From the NCBI RefSeq assembly GCF_900168115.1, contig NZ_FUZC01000005.1:124001-188000 (forward strand): 64,000 nt of DNA. The letters run 5' to 3'. The notes under the pieces were generated by a model. The model did not search any database. It was not told where the DNA came from and worked only from the letters and a program-made list of their open reading frames with translations. Of the stretch, positions 18,290 to 27,374 are shown piece after piece. This stretch comes from Salegentibacter salinarum. GTDB taxonomy: Bacteria > Bacteroidota > Bacteroidia > Flavobacteriales > Flavobacteriaceae. Position 1 is the stretch's first letter; the number at the start of each line of letters is the position of its first letter. A program made the translations under genes and the position numbers.

Positions 18290-19671
18290 GCTATTATTTT
18301 CTTTATTTCCTTAATCATATCCTCAGCTAATTCATTGGCTTTCTCCTGACTTTTAGCTTCGGTATAAATTCGAATAATAGGCTCGGTGTTCGATTTTCTT
18401 AAATGAACCCAGTTTTCCGGAAAATCTATTTTCACTCCGTCTACGGTTGAAACCTTTTCATTTTTATATTTTTCTTCCATAGCCTTTAATATACTGTCCA
18501 CATCAATTTCAGGAGTCAACTGAATTTTATTTTTGCTCATAAAATAAGCAGTATATTCTTTTCGCAATTCAGAAACACTTATGTTTTTTTCAGCTAAATG
18601 GGTTAAAAACAATCCAACTCCAACAAGACTATCACGTCCATAATGAGATTCAGGATAAATAATTCCACCGTTTCCTTCCCCACCAATTACCGCATTAGAA
18701 TCTTTCATAAGTTTTACAACATTCACTTCACCTACCGCGCTGGCCTTATATTCCCCGCCATGTTTTTTAGTAACATCACTAAGGGCCCTGGATGACGATA
18801 AATTACTTACTGTATTCCCCGGAGTTTTAGATAAAACATAATCGGCACAAGCCACCAGCGTGTATTCTTCGCCAAACATTTCGCCGTTTTCATCTATAAA
18901 GGCTAGCCTGTCTACATCGGGATCCACCACAATTCCAAAATGGGCATTTTCCTTTTTTACCAATTCACAAATATCGGAAAGGTGTTCTTTTAAAGGTTCG
19001 GGATTATGCGGAAAATGACCATTTGGTTCACAATAAAGTTCTACCACTTCAACACCCATTTTTTTCAAAAGATTTGGAATAACTATTCCGCCACTTGAAT
19101 TCACACCATCAACAACAACTTTAAAACCGGCTTTTTTAATTTTCTCCGCATGCACAAGTTTAAGTTTCAACACTTCCTCTATATGCAGATCCATATAATT
19201 ATCTTTTCGGGTAATGGAACCAAGATCATCAACTTCAGAGAAATTAAAATTATCCTGCTCTGCATATTCCAGAATTTTAGCTCCTTCCGCCCCATCCAGG
19301 AATTCGCCTTTACTATTTAATAATTTAAGCGCATTCCATTGCTTTGGGTTATGGCTGGCGGTTAAGATAATTCCTCCATCAGCATTTTCTAAAGGCACGG
19401 CAATTTCTACCGTCGGTGTTGTTGAAAGGTCTATATCTATAACGTCTATTCCCAAACCGGTGAGCGTATTCATCGTTAAATCCTGGACCATTTTTCCAGA
19501 AATCCTAGCGTCGCGACCTACGACTACCTTTAATTTTTTATCTTCTGAATTATTTTTTAACCAGGTTCCGTAAGCGGCGGCAAATTTCACCGTGTCTATT
19601 GGTGTAAGGTTATCACCCGTTTTTCCTCCAATTGTACCTCGTATTCCTGAAATTGATTTTATTAAACTCAT
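18286..19671 (-). CDS. glmM: Phosphoglucosamine mutase GlmM
   Basis: A 461-residue alpha-D-phosphohexomutase, most likely converting glucosamine-6-phosphate to glucosamine-1-phosphate for peptidoglycan and LPS precursors. The phospho-serine loop is TASHNPKQWN with S106; the metal loop is DPDVDR; the sugar-binding loop is GGEGNGG; and the phosphate-binding site RKSNTEPIIRIY closes the protein. The first residues (MSLIKSISGIRGTIGG) fit GlmM, although phosphomannomutase cannot be fully excluded in this phylum. Convergent with the acyltransferase gene. Confidence 0.88.
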   Translation of the reverse strand: MSLIKSISGIRGTIGGKTGDNLTPIDTVKFAAAYGTWLKNNSEDKKLKVVVGRDARISGKMVQDLTMNTLTGLGIDVIDIDLSTTPTVEIAVPLENADGGIILTASHNPKQWNALKLLNSKGEFLDGAEGAKILEYAEQDNFNFSEVDDLGSITRKDNYMDLHIEEVLKLKLVHAEKIKKAGFKVVVDGVNSSGGIVIPNLLKKMGVEVVELYCEPNGHFPHNPEPLKEHLSDICELVKKENAHFGIVVDPDVDRLAFIDENGEMFGEEYTLVACADYVLSKTPGNTVSNLSSSRALSDVTKKHGGEYKASAVGEVNVVKLMKDSNAVIGGEGNGGIIYPESHYGRDSLVGVGLFLTHLAEKNISVSELRKEYTAYFMSKNKIQLTPEIDVDSILKAMEEKYKNEKVSTVDGVKIDFPENWVHLRKSNTEPIIRIYTEAKSQEKANELAEDMIKEIKKIIA

Positions 19672-19797
19672 GCGATTATTTTATATTGAATAAATCTGTT
19701 TTTAAAAATTTTAACAAATATACAAGCCGCAGGCAGGTAGCGCCAAAACTTAACAAAAATTAAACAGGAAACTATGGGATTTACGTAACTTTCAAAC

Positions 19798-20379
19798 ATG
19801 AATTTCTTAGCACACATATATCTTTCAGGCGACAATAAGCATTTAAAAATCGGGAATTTTATTGCAGATTCAGTGAAAGGCAAACAATATTTAGATTATC
19901 CCCCGGAAATTCAAAAAGGAATAATATTGCACCGTGCCATTGATACTTTTACAGACACCCATCCTATTGTAAGTAAAAGTGTAGAGCGTTTATTTGAACG
20001 TTACGGCCATTACAGCCGGGTAATCGTAGATATTTTATATGACCATTTTCTCGCTGCAAACTGGGAAGAATATTGTGAAATTCCATTGAAAGAATATACC
20101 GAAGATTTCTATAAACTTTTGCAGGATAATTTTGAAGTCTTACCTAAACCGGTACAAAATTTCCTTCCATATATGGTTACCGATAACTGGCTATATAACT
20201 ACCGAAAAATAGAAGGGATAGAGAAAATTCTTTTCCAAATGAACCGAAGAATTAAATATCGGGCCAAAATGCACCTGGCAGTAGAAGAACTCAGAGAGTT
20301 TTATGAAGAATTTGAAAATGAATTCAGGATGTTTTTTGAAGAGTTAAGGAGTTATGTGAAATCTGAAATTAATGCATAA
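19798..20379 (+). CDS. acpH: Acyl carrier protein phosphodiesterase (AcpH family)
   Basis: A 193-residue DUF479 protein that removes the 4'-phosphopantetheine arm from holo-ACP. It begins MNFLAHIYLSGDNKHLKIGN, followed by FIADSVKGKQ and the metal-binding HRAIDTFTDTHP; a later VDILYDHFLAANW carries the second His/Asp set. Length is the usual one. The HD-like metal ligands are all present. Confidence 0.93.
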   Translation: MNFLAHIYLSGDNKHLKIGNFIADSVKGKQYLDYPPEIQKGIILHRAIDTFTDTHPIVSKSVERLFERYGHYSRVIVDILYDHFLAANWEEYCEIPLKEYTEDFYKLLQDNFEVLPKPVQNFLPYMVTDNWLYNYRKIEGIEKILFQMNRRIKYRAKMHLAVEELREFYEEFENEFRMFFEELRSYVKSEINA

Positions 20380-20383
20380 AAAA

Positions 20384-20406
20384 GAAGAGCCCAAATTGGG
20401 CTCTTC
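20384..20406. terminator. Bidirectional hairpin between acpH and paralog A
   Basis: Perfect 9-base-pair stem GAAGAGCCC/GGGCTCTTC with a five-base loop, right after the acpH stop and 28 bases beyond the stop of paralog A. A-run on the left; the T content on the right is modest. Confidence 0.75.
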
Positions 20407-20433
20407 AAATTTAAATAATATTTAAATATTAGT

Positions 20434-22092
20434 TTAGTTTGCTGGATTAATATTATCTGCCGATAAACCACCTAATATAGCAGGATCGTTAGATAAGGTT
20501 ATATCATCCATAGCAAAATCATTACCAGAATTAGCATCTTCAACGTCTCTAACTCTCATAATCATTTGGCCGTCTGCCTTTGCTTCCATAATGAAACCAA
20601 CTTCTTTCCAACCTTGTGGATCACTTCCACCGTCTAAGTCGGTAATAGTAAACTGAGTTAATACCACTCCATTTGGGTCATCTTCAGATTGGTAGTTAAT
20701 ACTTAATCTAGCATTATTAACATCTGGTTGACTAAGGTCTCTCAATCTCATGGTCACAAAATAGGTTGCTCCCGCACAAAGTTCCGGAGTTCTAACGGTA
20801 TAATAAGCTCTATCAGCATAGCCTTCTGGTGAACCATCTAGAACAAGCATCATTCCGTCATCATCTGCGTGTGAAGTAAAAGGACCATACAGGTCGCTAG
20901 GTGTTTCAGTAATTAAATAAGAACCATAAGGATTGTTAGGATCAAATATGTCATAATCAGTATCATCTTCAAAACTTATAGAGTTAATAAAATCACCGCT
21001 TTCAAAATCGTTTTCTACGGTAACATATTCTGAAAATAAGCAAGGATCTGAATCATCCTGATTACCACATTCTCCTTCTCTGAAGTGATAGTAATTACTA
21101 CCGCTGTCATAACCTTCTGGCACCTCAGAAAGATCTAAAGTTTCAACATCATCCTGACTGAATGCTCCTAAACGAATAACTTCCCATTCGCCTTCTTCAT
21201 TCTGCATAGATAGCTCTCCATAATATACATTCTCATCTTCCTCTCCTCTTGCAGGTAAGGCTACACATAGTGGTCTCGCATAAGCATCGCCATTTTCATA
21301 TACCCCTGTTTCATTAACATCGCGATAAAGTAAGTTATCGTCACTTGTATCAGGAATGGTATTTTCAGTATAATTCCATACTGAAAATTGAAATTCAGCA
21401 GGAGTGTGTCTACCATCTTCATCACAGTAGTTACCAAATAAACATAGATAAACGATATCTACTTCAGTAAAATCGAAGAATAAATAACCGTATTCCTGAA
21501 CATAGTGTTCATCATAACAAAGCACTTCTACATCAATATATTTTTTCACACCATTTTGAAGTACAATATTTTCAATTGGTAATGCATCACTTACAAAATT
21601 TTGATATTCTGCTGGGCCGTAGTCATCATTTTCCCGTGGTGCTATATAGATAGGATTTCCATCGCTATCAACCACATCAAAGTATTCAAGAGAATAGGTA
21701 CCGGCTAAAAGTTCCAATTCATCATTAGATCCTTCATCGGTAATCCAATTTGTGTCACCTTCTTCTCCGGGCACTACTGGTATCTCAATAAAATCTTCTT
21801 CTCCATCTCGATCCAATACCCAATTACCATCACTGTCTTGTAACGCTACCCTTACCATGGCAGGTTGCTCGTCTGAACAAGCCGGAATGGCATCCTCTCC
21901 TTCATTTCCAGGATTTGCTTGTTTTGTTGCCATAGCTCGGTCAAAATCTTCCAAAAGGGCGGTAAAGCCTAGAGTTGCCATCTCATCTCCAGCCGGTCCA
22001 TCGGGACTGTCTGGATTGTCTTCCTTACTACAGGAAGTCATTACCATCGCTAAAAGAGCGACATAAGCTAAATAAATTTTAAAGTTTTTCAT
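20434..22092 (-). CDS. Paralog A: surface-type lipoprotein, shared N-domain plus jelly-roll-like C-module
   Basis: 552 residues, lipoprotein Cys21 followed by SKEDN, the kind of charged signal that sends flavobacterial lipoproteins to the cell surface. The shared domain spans about 38-345: Cys72 in PACSDEQP, KKYIDVEVLCYD (183-194), C217 and C223, GRH (227-229), PLC (274-276) and YYHFREGECG (334-343). The rest (355-552) reads as a carbohydrate-binding-type beta-sandwich (DGSPEGYADRAYYTVRTPEL, then NDFAMDDITL). It is closest to paralog B. No catalytic motif. The function of the shared domain is unknown. Last-transcribed gene of the five-paralog array. Confidence 0.82.
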   Translation of the reverse strand: MKNFKIYLAYVALLAMVMTSCSKEDNPDSPDGPAGDEMATLGFTALLEDFDRAMATKQANPGNEGEDAIPACSDEQPAMVRVALQDSDGNWVLDRDGEEDFIEIPVVPGEEGDTNWITDEGSNDELELLAGTYSLEYFDVVDSDGNPIYIAPRENDDYGPAEYQNFVSDALPIENIVLQNGVKKYIDVEVLCYDEHYVQEYGYLFFDFTEVDIVYLCLFGNYCDEDGRHTPAEFQFSVWNYTENTIPDTSDDNLLYRDVNETGVYENGDAYARPLCVALPARGEEDENVYYGELSMQNEEGEWEVIRLGAFSQDDVETLDLSEVPEGYDSGSNYYHFREGECGNQDDSDPCLFSEYVTVENDFESGDFINSISFEDDTDYDIFDPNNPYGSYLITETPSDLYGPFTSHADDDGMMLVLDGSPEGYADRAYYTVRTPELCAGATYFVTMRLRDLSQPDVNNARLSINYQSEDDPNGVVLTQFTITDLDGGSDPQGWKEVGFIMEAKADGQMIMRVRDVEDANSGNDFAMDDITLSNDPAILGGLSADNINPAN

Positions 22093-22132
22093 AATAAAAA
22101 ATTTAGATTAATTAATAAAAGGTTTGATTATA

Positions 22133-22169
22133 ATAAGCCTGTAAAAGAACCACCCAATGACAGGCTTAT
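22133..22169 (-). terminator. Hairpin downstream of paralog B
   Basis: A perfect 10-base-pair stem (22133-22142 against 22160-22169, ATAAGCCTGT) with a 17-base loop. It lies 18 bases after the stop of paralog B and 41 bases before the start of A. The following sequence is not T-rich, so it may be a weak terminator, attenuator or mRNA 3'-end stabiliser. Confidence 0.55.
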
Positions 22170-22186
22170 GAGTTTAATACTTTATT

Positions 22187-23632
22187 CTAATTTGGAACAG
22201 GACATAACAATCCTCCTTCTGCACTTTCTCCCGAAATAATTTCAAAATTACCTACTACGAATCCGGGAACGACGTTTTCATCTGAACAGCTAGTATGAAT
22301 ATGTATCTCTTCGTTATGTCCTTCCTTAATGTAGATATCTGTCCATAAAGTCTTAGGCTGGTTACCTTGACTAAAATCACCTATTACAGTAAAAGTATCT
22401 CCACTATTTACTATTTCACTAAAAATTTCCATCCTGTTGTTGCCATTTGTCTTCTGATGAACTCGAATATTAGGATCGCCACTTCCCAAATATTTAAATG
22501 TCAATTTGCTGATTTTTCCTTTGCATTCCTCACAATCTCCAGGCTCTTCCGGATCCTGGGGTTCTTCTTCACATTCTCCTTCGTTTTCGGTTAAATCATT
22601 TAATAATTCAGAATTATCTTCTTCTCCACAACAAGCTTCTCTAAAGTGGTAGTAATAATGTTCCTGTTCTTCCTGGTACACGTTAGTAAGATCTTCAGCA
22701 TTAAAATTCCCTTCTCTTATTAAACTTTCGGTTTCGTCCTCTATGAGCCATATTTTCGCATAGTATTCTTCTATTTCGGGAAGTGGGAAACAGAGTGCAT
22801 CAGCATAATAATGAGTTCCATTATCATCATTAAAGGTATTTCTTTCGTTTTGGGCAACTACCAGAAGGTCACCATCATTGGAATCTTCCCATACTTTCAT
22901 TTTGAACTGAGCAGGCATATGTCTTTGATCTTCTTCACATACATTACCGTATGTGCACAGGTATATTAAGTTGGTTGTATTAAAATCGAAGAATAAATAA
23001 CCAAAAGCAAAAGCATAGTGCTCTTCATAACATAGGACTTCTACAGGCTGGTAATATTTTACCCCGGGACGTATCTTAATTTCTATTGGTAATGGTTTAT
23101 CAACAAAATTGTGATATTGAATACTCTGGCTATAATCTAAATCTCCTTTAGGAACTCTAGGAGCCATATAAATTATGTCGCTTTGATTGTTACCTGCAGC
23201 AGCGGCTATCGCAAAATATTCTATTCTATACTCCCCTTCTTCAAGTTCCAAATCTGCAGATTCCTGCGTAAACCAGGCATCTAAATTACCATCGTTATCC
23301 AAATCGGTTCCATTGGGATTAACTTCAATTTCTATCTTATCCTGGTGAGAATTTTTATACCAAATCCAATTACCACTTTCATCTTTCACCTTAATTGCAA
23401 CTCTAACAAACAGTGGGTTTTCATCTGAACATTGCGGAATATCATAAGAATCAGGGGTAGCTTGTTTAAATAGTTTGTTTCGGTTAGTCAAATCGCTTAG
23501 TACACTTCCAAAAGAGAGTTTCCCAACCGCATGGGATTCCTCCAATTCCTTACCTACTTCTTCCTTAGTGCAGGAAATAACACAAAATAGTATTAAAATT
23601 ATTCCCAGGCTAAAACGTATATTTTTTTTCAT
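22187..23632 (-). CDS. Paralog B: surface-type lipoprotein, shared N-domain plus DUF7467-like C-module
   Basis: 481 residues, Cys21 followed by TKEEV. Shared domain: IPQCSDENP near residue 80, then VEVLCYEEHYAFAFGYLFFD, CTYGNVCEEDQRH, YADALCFPLP and YYYHFREACCG. Residues about 365-481 (CEECKGKISKLTFKYLGSGD to the end, with SGDTFTVIGDF, IHIHTSCS and VPGFVVGNFEIISG) match a small beta module that I associate with DUF7467 in secreted bacterial proteins. Acidic EEEPQDPEEPG joins the two. Its upstream region carries the AACTAGTGAA motif also found before paralog E. Function unknown. Confidence 0.8.
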   Translation of the reverse strand: MKKNIRFSLGIILILFCVISCTKEEVGKELEESHAVGKLSFGSVLSDLTNRNKLFKQATPDSYDIPQCSDENPLFVRVAIKVKDESGNWIWYKNSHQDKIEIEVNPNGTDLDNDGNLDAWFTQESADLELEEGEYRIEYFAIAAAAGNNQSDIIYMAPRVPKGDLDYSQSIQYHNFVDKPLPIEIKIRPGVKYYQPVEVLCYEEHYAFAFGYLFFDFNTTNLIYLCTYGNVCEEDQRHMPAQFKMKVWEDSNDGDLLVVAQNERNTFNDDNGTHYYADALCFPLPEIEEYYAKIWLIEDETESLIREGNFNAEDLTNVYQEEQEHYYYHFREACCGEEDNSELLNDLTENEGECEEEPQDPEEPGDCEECKGKISKLTFKYLGSGDPNIRVHQKTNGNNRMEIFSEIVNSGDTFTVIGDFSQGNQPKTLWTDIYIKEGHNEEIHIHTSCSDENVVPGFVVGNFEIISGESAEGGLLCPVPN

Positions 23633-23775
23633 GGCCTAAATTGTTTAGTTATCTAACCTGAATTAAATCAGGTGTATTTTAGTATAAAGTGTAGGGGTAA
23701 AATGGTTGGGGGGAAGATTTCTGGCTGATAGGAAATTGCCTTAAAATCTTAACACGAATTTATGATGAGGAGTAG

Positions 23776-23791
23776 AACTAGTGAATGGGGG
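23776..23791 (-). promoter_or_regulatory. Shared upstream motif AACTAGTGAA + G-run (paralog B copy)
   Basis: The ten bases AACTAGTGAA followed by TGGGGG lie 144 bases upstream of the paralog B start. The same ten bases and GTGGGG occur 130 bases upstream of paralog E. Written on the plus strand; the genes read on the minus strand. Candidate binding site, protein unknown. Confidence 0.4.
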
Positions 23792-24157
23792 AAATCCTGT
23801 AAGACTAACCAAATTAGACCTTAATAATTATTAGTCTTTTTCTTACAAGAATATATAAAATAGGAAAAACAGGTATCATTTCTTTTTATCACTCACTTAT
23901 AATAGAGATGAATTACAATTAAATTCGATAAACTTGAATAATGAATATTCTTCCGAAAAGCGCAGAAACCCATAAAAAAGAGAGAATTGAAGAATAATTC
24001 GGGAAGAAGAAATTAAAGGTGAAAGAATTAGAAAAATAAAATTTCAAAAAAAAATTGCGTAGGCTTGGAATATGTATTGTTTAAATAGTAAGAATTGTGG
24101 AAATTAACCTCAGTTGTTGTGGAAATTAAATCTACACTTTTGGAGCACATAAATCTT

Positions 24158-24199
24158 AAAATACAAAACCCGGAGGATATCCCCCGGGTTTTGTATTTT
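24158..24199. terminator. Strong intrinsic terminator of the protease gene
   Basis: A 13-base-pair perfect stem (24161-24173 against 24184-24196) containing ACCCGG/CCGGGT, extended by A/T pairs, 12 bases beyond the stop of the astacin-like gene. It can act on both strands. Confidence 0.82.
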
Positions 24200-24210
24200 A
24201 ATCAATAAAA

Positions 24211-25239
24211 TTATACAAAGAACCAGTAACCATATTTAATTTCTACTTCTTTCCAGCCCCATTTGGAATTATAATACCATCTATCATAATTTCTAAGTAC
24301 CGTTAATCCGTTAAGTGTATAATATTCACCGTTTACATACTTCGGTTCTGAACCATCGTCGGTATACATACTTTTAATACCTGAAATATCCCCCGAAGAA
24401 AGTGCTGAACGTTGAACCTGATAGGTACTGCCATTTGTTCTGGTAATAGTTGGCTCTCCATTCTTAGAAAAAGAATAAGCACCATACATCATTATAGATT
24501 CAAAATCCAGACTTGTAGTATACTCATCACCATCAAAGCCGCTGGCTTCATAGGTATGAAAATTATGCTCAGTACCGCTTCTTACATTATCCAAGTGTAC
24601 CGTAATATAATTACTTCTATCCACCCGGCTTTGTTCGTGCCATAATCCAACGGCGTGACCAATTTCGTGAATAGTATTCCCCGTGCTGCAGTAATCAGAT
24701 AGGGTTATGTTCTGTCTCCCACCAATCATCCCAACATAGGAAGAACAGCCAGAGCCTGTAGTAAAGTATATGTAATTAGATTGTCCTGATCTTTCTACGA
24801 ACTTTAATGGGGTTTTATTCTCCCAATGAAGTATAGCATCGTGAATCCTGTTTTTATCTGGTAGACTGGAGTTTATAGAGTAATAAACGGTATTATCCGG
24901 CCACATTCCTGAAGTACGCCCTGTACTCTTTTCCTGCGGAATAGCCTCCTTATTTTTATAAACAATAGATTGGGGGGATTTGCTTGATTGATTTTTAGGA
25001 ATCAAAATATCGCCCTGGTAAACATAATCATCACCATGGTCTTCAACAGGCATCTTTTGACCGGCATAGTAAATTTGGGAAACAGAACCCAGATCGTTAG
25101 GAAAAGCCATTTCGGATTGTTGATCTGAGATTTCTTCTGGTTTGAGTTGCGTTTCTGATTCTTGATTTTCGGAAATTGGATCTTTACTACATGCCAGAAT
25201 CGCCAAAACAGGTAGTAACAAAAATTTGCTTTTTTTCAT
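24211..25239 (-). CDS. Astacin-like (M12A) zinc metalloprotease lipoprotein
   Basis: 342 residues. Signal peptide and Cys17 (LACSKDP), with the surface-type S-K-D behind the Cys. The catalytic domain (about 110-290) has the full astacin zinc motif HEIGHAVGLWHEQSR and, about 45 residues on, the Met-turn SIMMYGAYSF. WPDNTVYYSI marks the mature N-terminus region, and residues 30-105 may be a pro-segment. A small aromatic C-terminal module (290-342, YYTLNGLTVLRNYDRWYYN) follows. It sits between paralogs C and B on the same strand but with wide gaps and its own terminator. Likely cuts proteins at the cell surface; a role in processing the paralogs is only inference. Confidence 0.9.
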   Translation of the reverse strand: MKKSKFLLLPVLAILACSKDPISENQESETQLKPEEISDQQSEMAFPNDLGSVSQIYYAGQKMPVEDHGDDYVYQGDILIPKNQSSKSPQSIVYKNKEAIPQEKSTGRTSGMWPDNTVYYSINSSLPDKNRIHDAILHWENKTPLKFVERSGQSNYIYFTTGSGCSSYVGMIGGRQNITLSDYCSTGNTIHEIGHAVGLWHEQSRVDRSNYITVHLDNVRSGTEHNFHTYEASGFDGDEYTTSLDFESIMMYGAYSFSKNGEPTITRTNGSTYQVQRSALSSGDISGIKSMYTDDGSEPKYVNGEYYTLNGLTVLRNYDRWYYNSKWGWKEVEIKYGYWFFV

Positions 25240-25553
25240 AAGTAGGGTTTTTACTTTTTATGATTTAATTAATAAAAATTTTGATTCTGGATTTACAAAG
25301 GTCATTCCAAAAAAAACGGGCTTCTATATCGCTAAGATTTTAATAGTCAGATTCCTACAAGGATGAGTTTTTTTAAGTTTTAAAACAATTTTGGAATTCC
25401 TAAAACTTAAATAAGAATATTTCTCACTTATCCTTGAGGGCTGTTTTTACTACCATTTTAGTTAGTTTCAAAAAAAAATTGAATTGTAAATACTCAGAAA
25501 TTTACGCCAACATACAGACTTAATTTTGATTTGTTAATTTCTTTAACAAAAAA

Positions 25554-25576
25554 GCTGTGCGAAATTTTCGCACAGC
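25554..25576 (-). terminator. Second terminator of paralog C
   Basis: Perfect 11-base-pair stem GCTGTGCGAAA/TTTCGCACAGC with a one-base centre, followed on the minus strand by TTTTTTG. A good intrinsic terminator, 88 bases beyond the paralog C stop. Confidence 0.8.
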
Positions 25577-25611
25577 CTCTTTTGCAATCTTCAAGAATGA
25601 GGATTACAAAA

Positions 25612-25653
25612 ACCCAGTGAATTAGTCACCCCCCGGTTATAAATTTACTGGGT
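25612..25653 (-). terminator. First hairpin after paralog C, with G-run in the loop
   Basis: A 12-base-pair stem with one G-U pair (25612-25623 against 25642-25653) and an 18-base loop that has six G on the minus strand. Followed by TTTTTG. It starts 10 bases after the stop. Confidence 0.65.
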
Positions 25654-25663
25654 AATTTCTATT

Positions 25664-27292
25664 CTAAGTATCAGATCTTGAACAAACATTTGCTGAGAAG
25701 CGTACATACACGGTTCCCGAGAAATCTCCTGTAACTTCCATATCAACATCAGCTTCATTAGTATCTTCCGGTGCAATGAGATTATCTTCATAAACACAGG
25801 TGATCGTTTCGCCCAATTCGTCTACAATTTCCAGCTTGTAATCTTTTAAATAAAAAGTGGTATTTGTATTTATAAGTAACCTATCTCCATCGGCATCAAA
25901 AGAAATCAAGCCTAATGCTACGGTAGGATTATCGCTTATAAAAAGTGGTAACGGCTCAGAATCTGTTACTGCTATCCAGTCCGTAAGATCTGAAATATCT
26001 GTACCAGCCACATAAACTCTTTCACAATCGCCAGATGATGGTAAAGTAGGACACTCTGCCACGTCCTCCCCACAGGTTGGGTCTGGATCTCTTACACAGC
26101 CAGGATTTTCATTTTCATTTAAAATATCATCCCCATCAATGTCTGGATCACAAACATCTCCTACTCCATCTTCATCCAAATCTGCCTGATCTGTATTGGA
26201 AGTGCTTGGACAATTATCCTGACCATTAGGTATGGTATCGTTATCACAATCAGCAGCAGGATCGTCCAGGTCACACTCTTCTCCATTTCCATTACCTGGA
26301 TCATCATCACAGAATAAGATATGGAAATAATCTATTGTGCCATCTTCACGAACACTTTCCATTATGTCTGACCAGGAAAGATTAAGGACAATTTCTTCCT
26401 CTGCAGGAGTTGGATAATTTCCTTGCCAATCTGATAAAGTTGCAATTATTCTTATATAATCTGTAGTACTGTTTTCCTCAAACATAGGTGCTGGAACTGC
26501 AAAACAGAAAGGATCTGCATAATAATCCCCGCTTTCTTCATCAAATCCATAGCTATCTTCTGGTAGGTCCATGCTGGTGTATAATGTTCTATCTTGATCT
26601 CCACCGGTATATATAACCTCAAGGCTGTAATTGGCTGTATAATGCCTTCCATCATCATCGCAGTAGTTTGCAAAAATACATACTTCGTGAAGTACTTCAG
26701 GTACCAGATCAAAGAATTGATAACCGTATAAATTCACCTCTTGATCATCAAAACACAGAACCTCAATATCAACATATTTTTTAGAACCTGCTCTTATTGG
26801 AAAATCATATGGAAGCCCCTGGTTTACGAAAGCTCCATATTCACTTGTAGTTGCTGGTGCAACCCAAATTACGGCAGAGCCTTCATTATCCGGATCTCCA
26901 TCATATACCAGGAAGGTAGTGACTGAAACTGTAGCTGTTTTATCATCGGCATTTGCTACAGGAATTTTTAAATCTTCGTCATAATCGGTGTAAAAGCTTC
27001 CGTCTTCGCTTAAAACAGGAACATTTAGATTGATAACACCTTCCAGGTCTGTACCTGCATTATGTGTTAATTCTATATGTGCATAGGCCGGAGTTTCAGA
27101 TGAACAGTCGGGAAGGCTTTGTTTAAGCGCTGCACGGTTTACAAAGTCATTGAGGGTTGCCCCCAGGCTTAATTCAGCAAAACTCTCTGAACCTGGATCG
27201 TTATTTAAGGTTCCGTCCTCATCTTTTGTACACGAGGTAAAAAAGAGGGAAAAAACGGCCACAAGGGCCAGATATTTTCTTAGAAGTTTCAT
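25664..27292 (-). CDS. Paralog C: surface-type lipoprotein, shared N-domain, TSP3 repeats and beta C-module
   Basis: 542 residues, Cys21 followed by TKDED. Shared domain: PDCSSETPAYAHIEL near 60-75, KKYVDIEVLCFDDQEVNLYG, then CIFANYCDDDGRHYTANY, YADPFCFAVP and YFHILFCDDD. Residues about 348-408 are calcium-type thrombospondin-3 repeats (DCDNDTIPNGQDNCPSTSN, DLDEDGVGDVCDPDIDGDD). The remaining 130 residues form a beta-rich module (VYVAGTDISDLTDWIAV to the end) that I do not recognise. The 5' leader (27293-27335) resembles that of paralog E. Confidence 0.82.
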   Translation of the reverse strand: MKLLRKYLALVAVFSLFFTSCTKDEDGTLNNDPGSESFAELSLGATLNDFVNRAALKQSLPDCSSETPAYAHIELTHNAGTDLEGVINLNVPVLSEDGSFYTDYDEDLKIPVANADDKTATVSVTTFLVYDGDPDNEGSAVIWVAPATTSEYGAFVNQGLPYDFPIRAGSKKYVDIEVLCFDDQEVNLYGYQFFDLVPEVLHEVCIFANYCDDDGRHYTANYSLEVIYTGGDQDRTLYTSMDLPEDSYGFDEESGDYYADPFCFAVPAPMFEENSTTDYIRIIATLSDWQGNYPTPAEEEIVLNLSWSDIMESVREDGTIDYFHILFCDDDPGNGNGEECDLDDPAADCDNDTIPNGQDNCPSTSNTDQADLDEDGVGDVCDPDIDGDDILNENENPGCVRDPDPTCGEDVAECPTLPSSGDCERVYVAGTDISDLTDWIAVTDSEPLPLFISDNPTVALGLISFDADGDRLLINTNTTFYLKDYKLEIVDELGETITCVYEDNLIAPEDTNEADVDMEVTGDFSGTVYVRFSANVCSRSDT

Positions 27293-27335
27293 AATTAAAG
27301 TTTTTGGATTAAATAATTAGAATGGTTAATAAGAA
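27293..27335 (-). promoter_or_regulatory. Leader of paralog C, conserved with that of paralog E
   Basis: On the plus strand TTAAAGTTTTTGGATTAA and TTAGAATGGTTAA closely match the leader of paralog E at 30463-30506 (CTAAAGTTTTGGTTAATAAA and TTTAGAATGGTTAA). Leaders normally diverge faster than coding sequence, so this suggests either a recent duplication or a shared control element. Confidence 0.5.
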
Positions 27336-27364
27336 CTACCAGATGTATTGAAACTCCGGTAGTT
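27334..27364 (-). terminator. Hairpin after paralog D
   Basis: A 10-base-pair stem (27334-27343 against 27355-27364) with one G-U pair in the minus-strand RNA and an 11-base loop, 10 bases beyond the paralog D stop. No good T-run follows (TTCTTATT). Confidence 0.5.
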
Positions 27365-27374
27365 AATTTTCATT

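Larger units (their letters stand above)
23633..24210. other. 578-base non-coding region upstream of paralog B
   Basis: AT-rich, no gene. It holds G-runs (GGGGTAAAAT at 23694-23703 and a six-G run near 23708), the motif AACTAGTGAA followed by TGGGGG (23776-23791), and at its far end the terminator of the protease gene. This is probably the promoter and control region of paralogs B and A. Confidence 0.5.
25240..25663. other. 424-base non-coding region with two hairpins
   Basis: No gene seen. The half next to the protease start is AT-rich and should hold its promoter, though I find no full TAnnTTTG. The other half contains the two hairpins of paralog C, listed separately. Confidence 0.5.
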
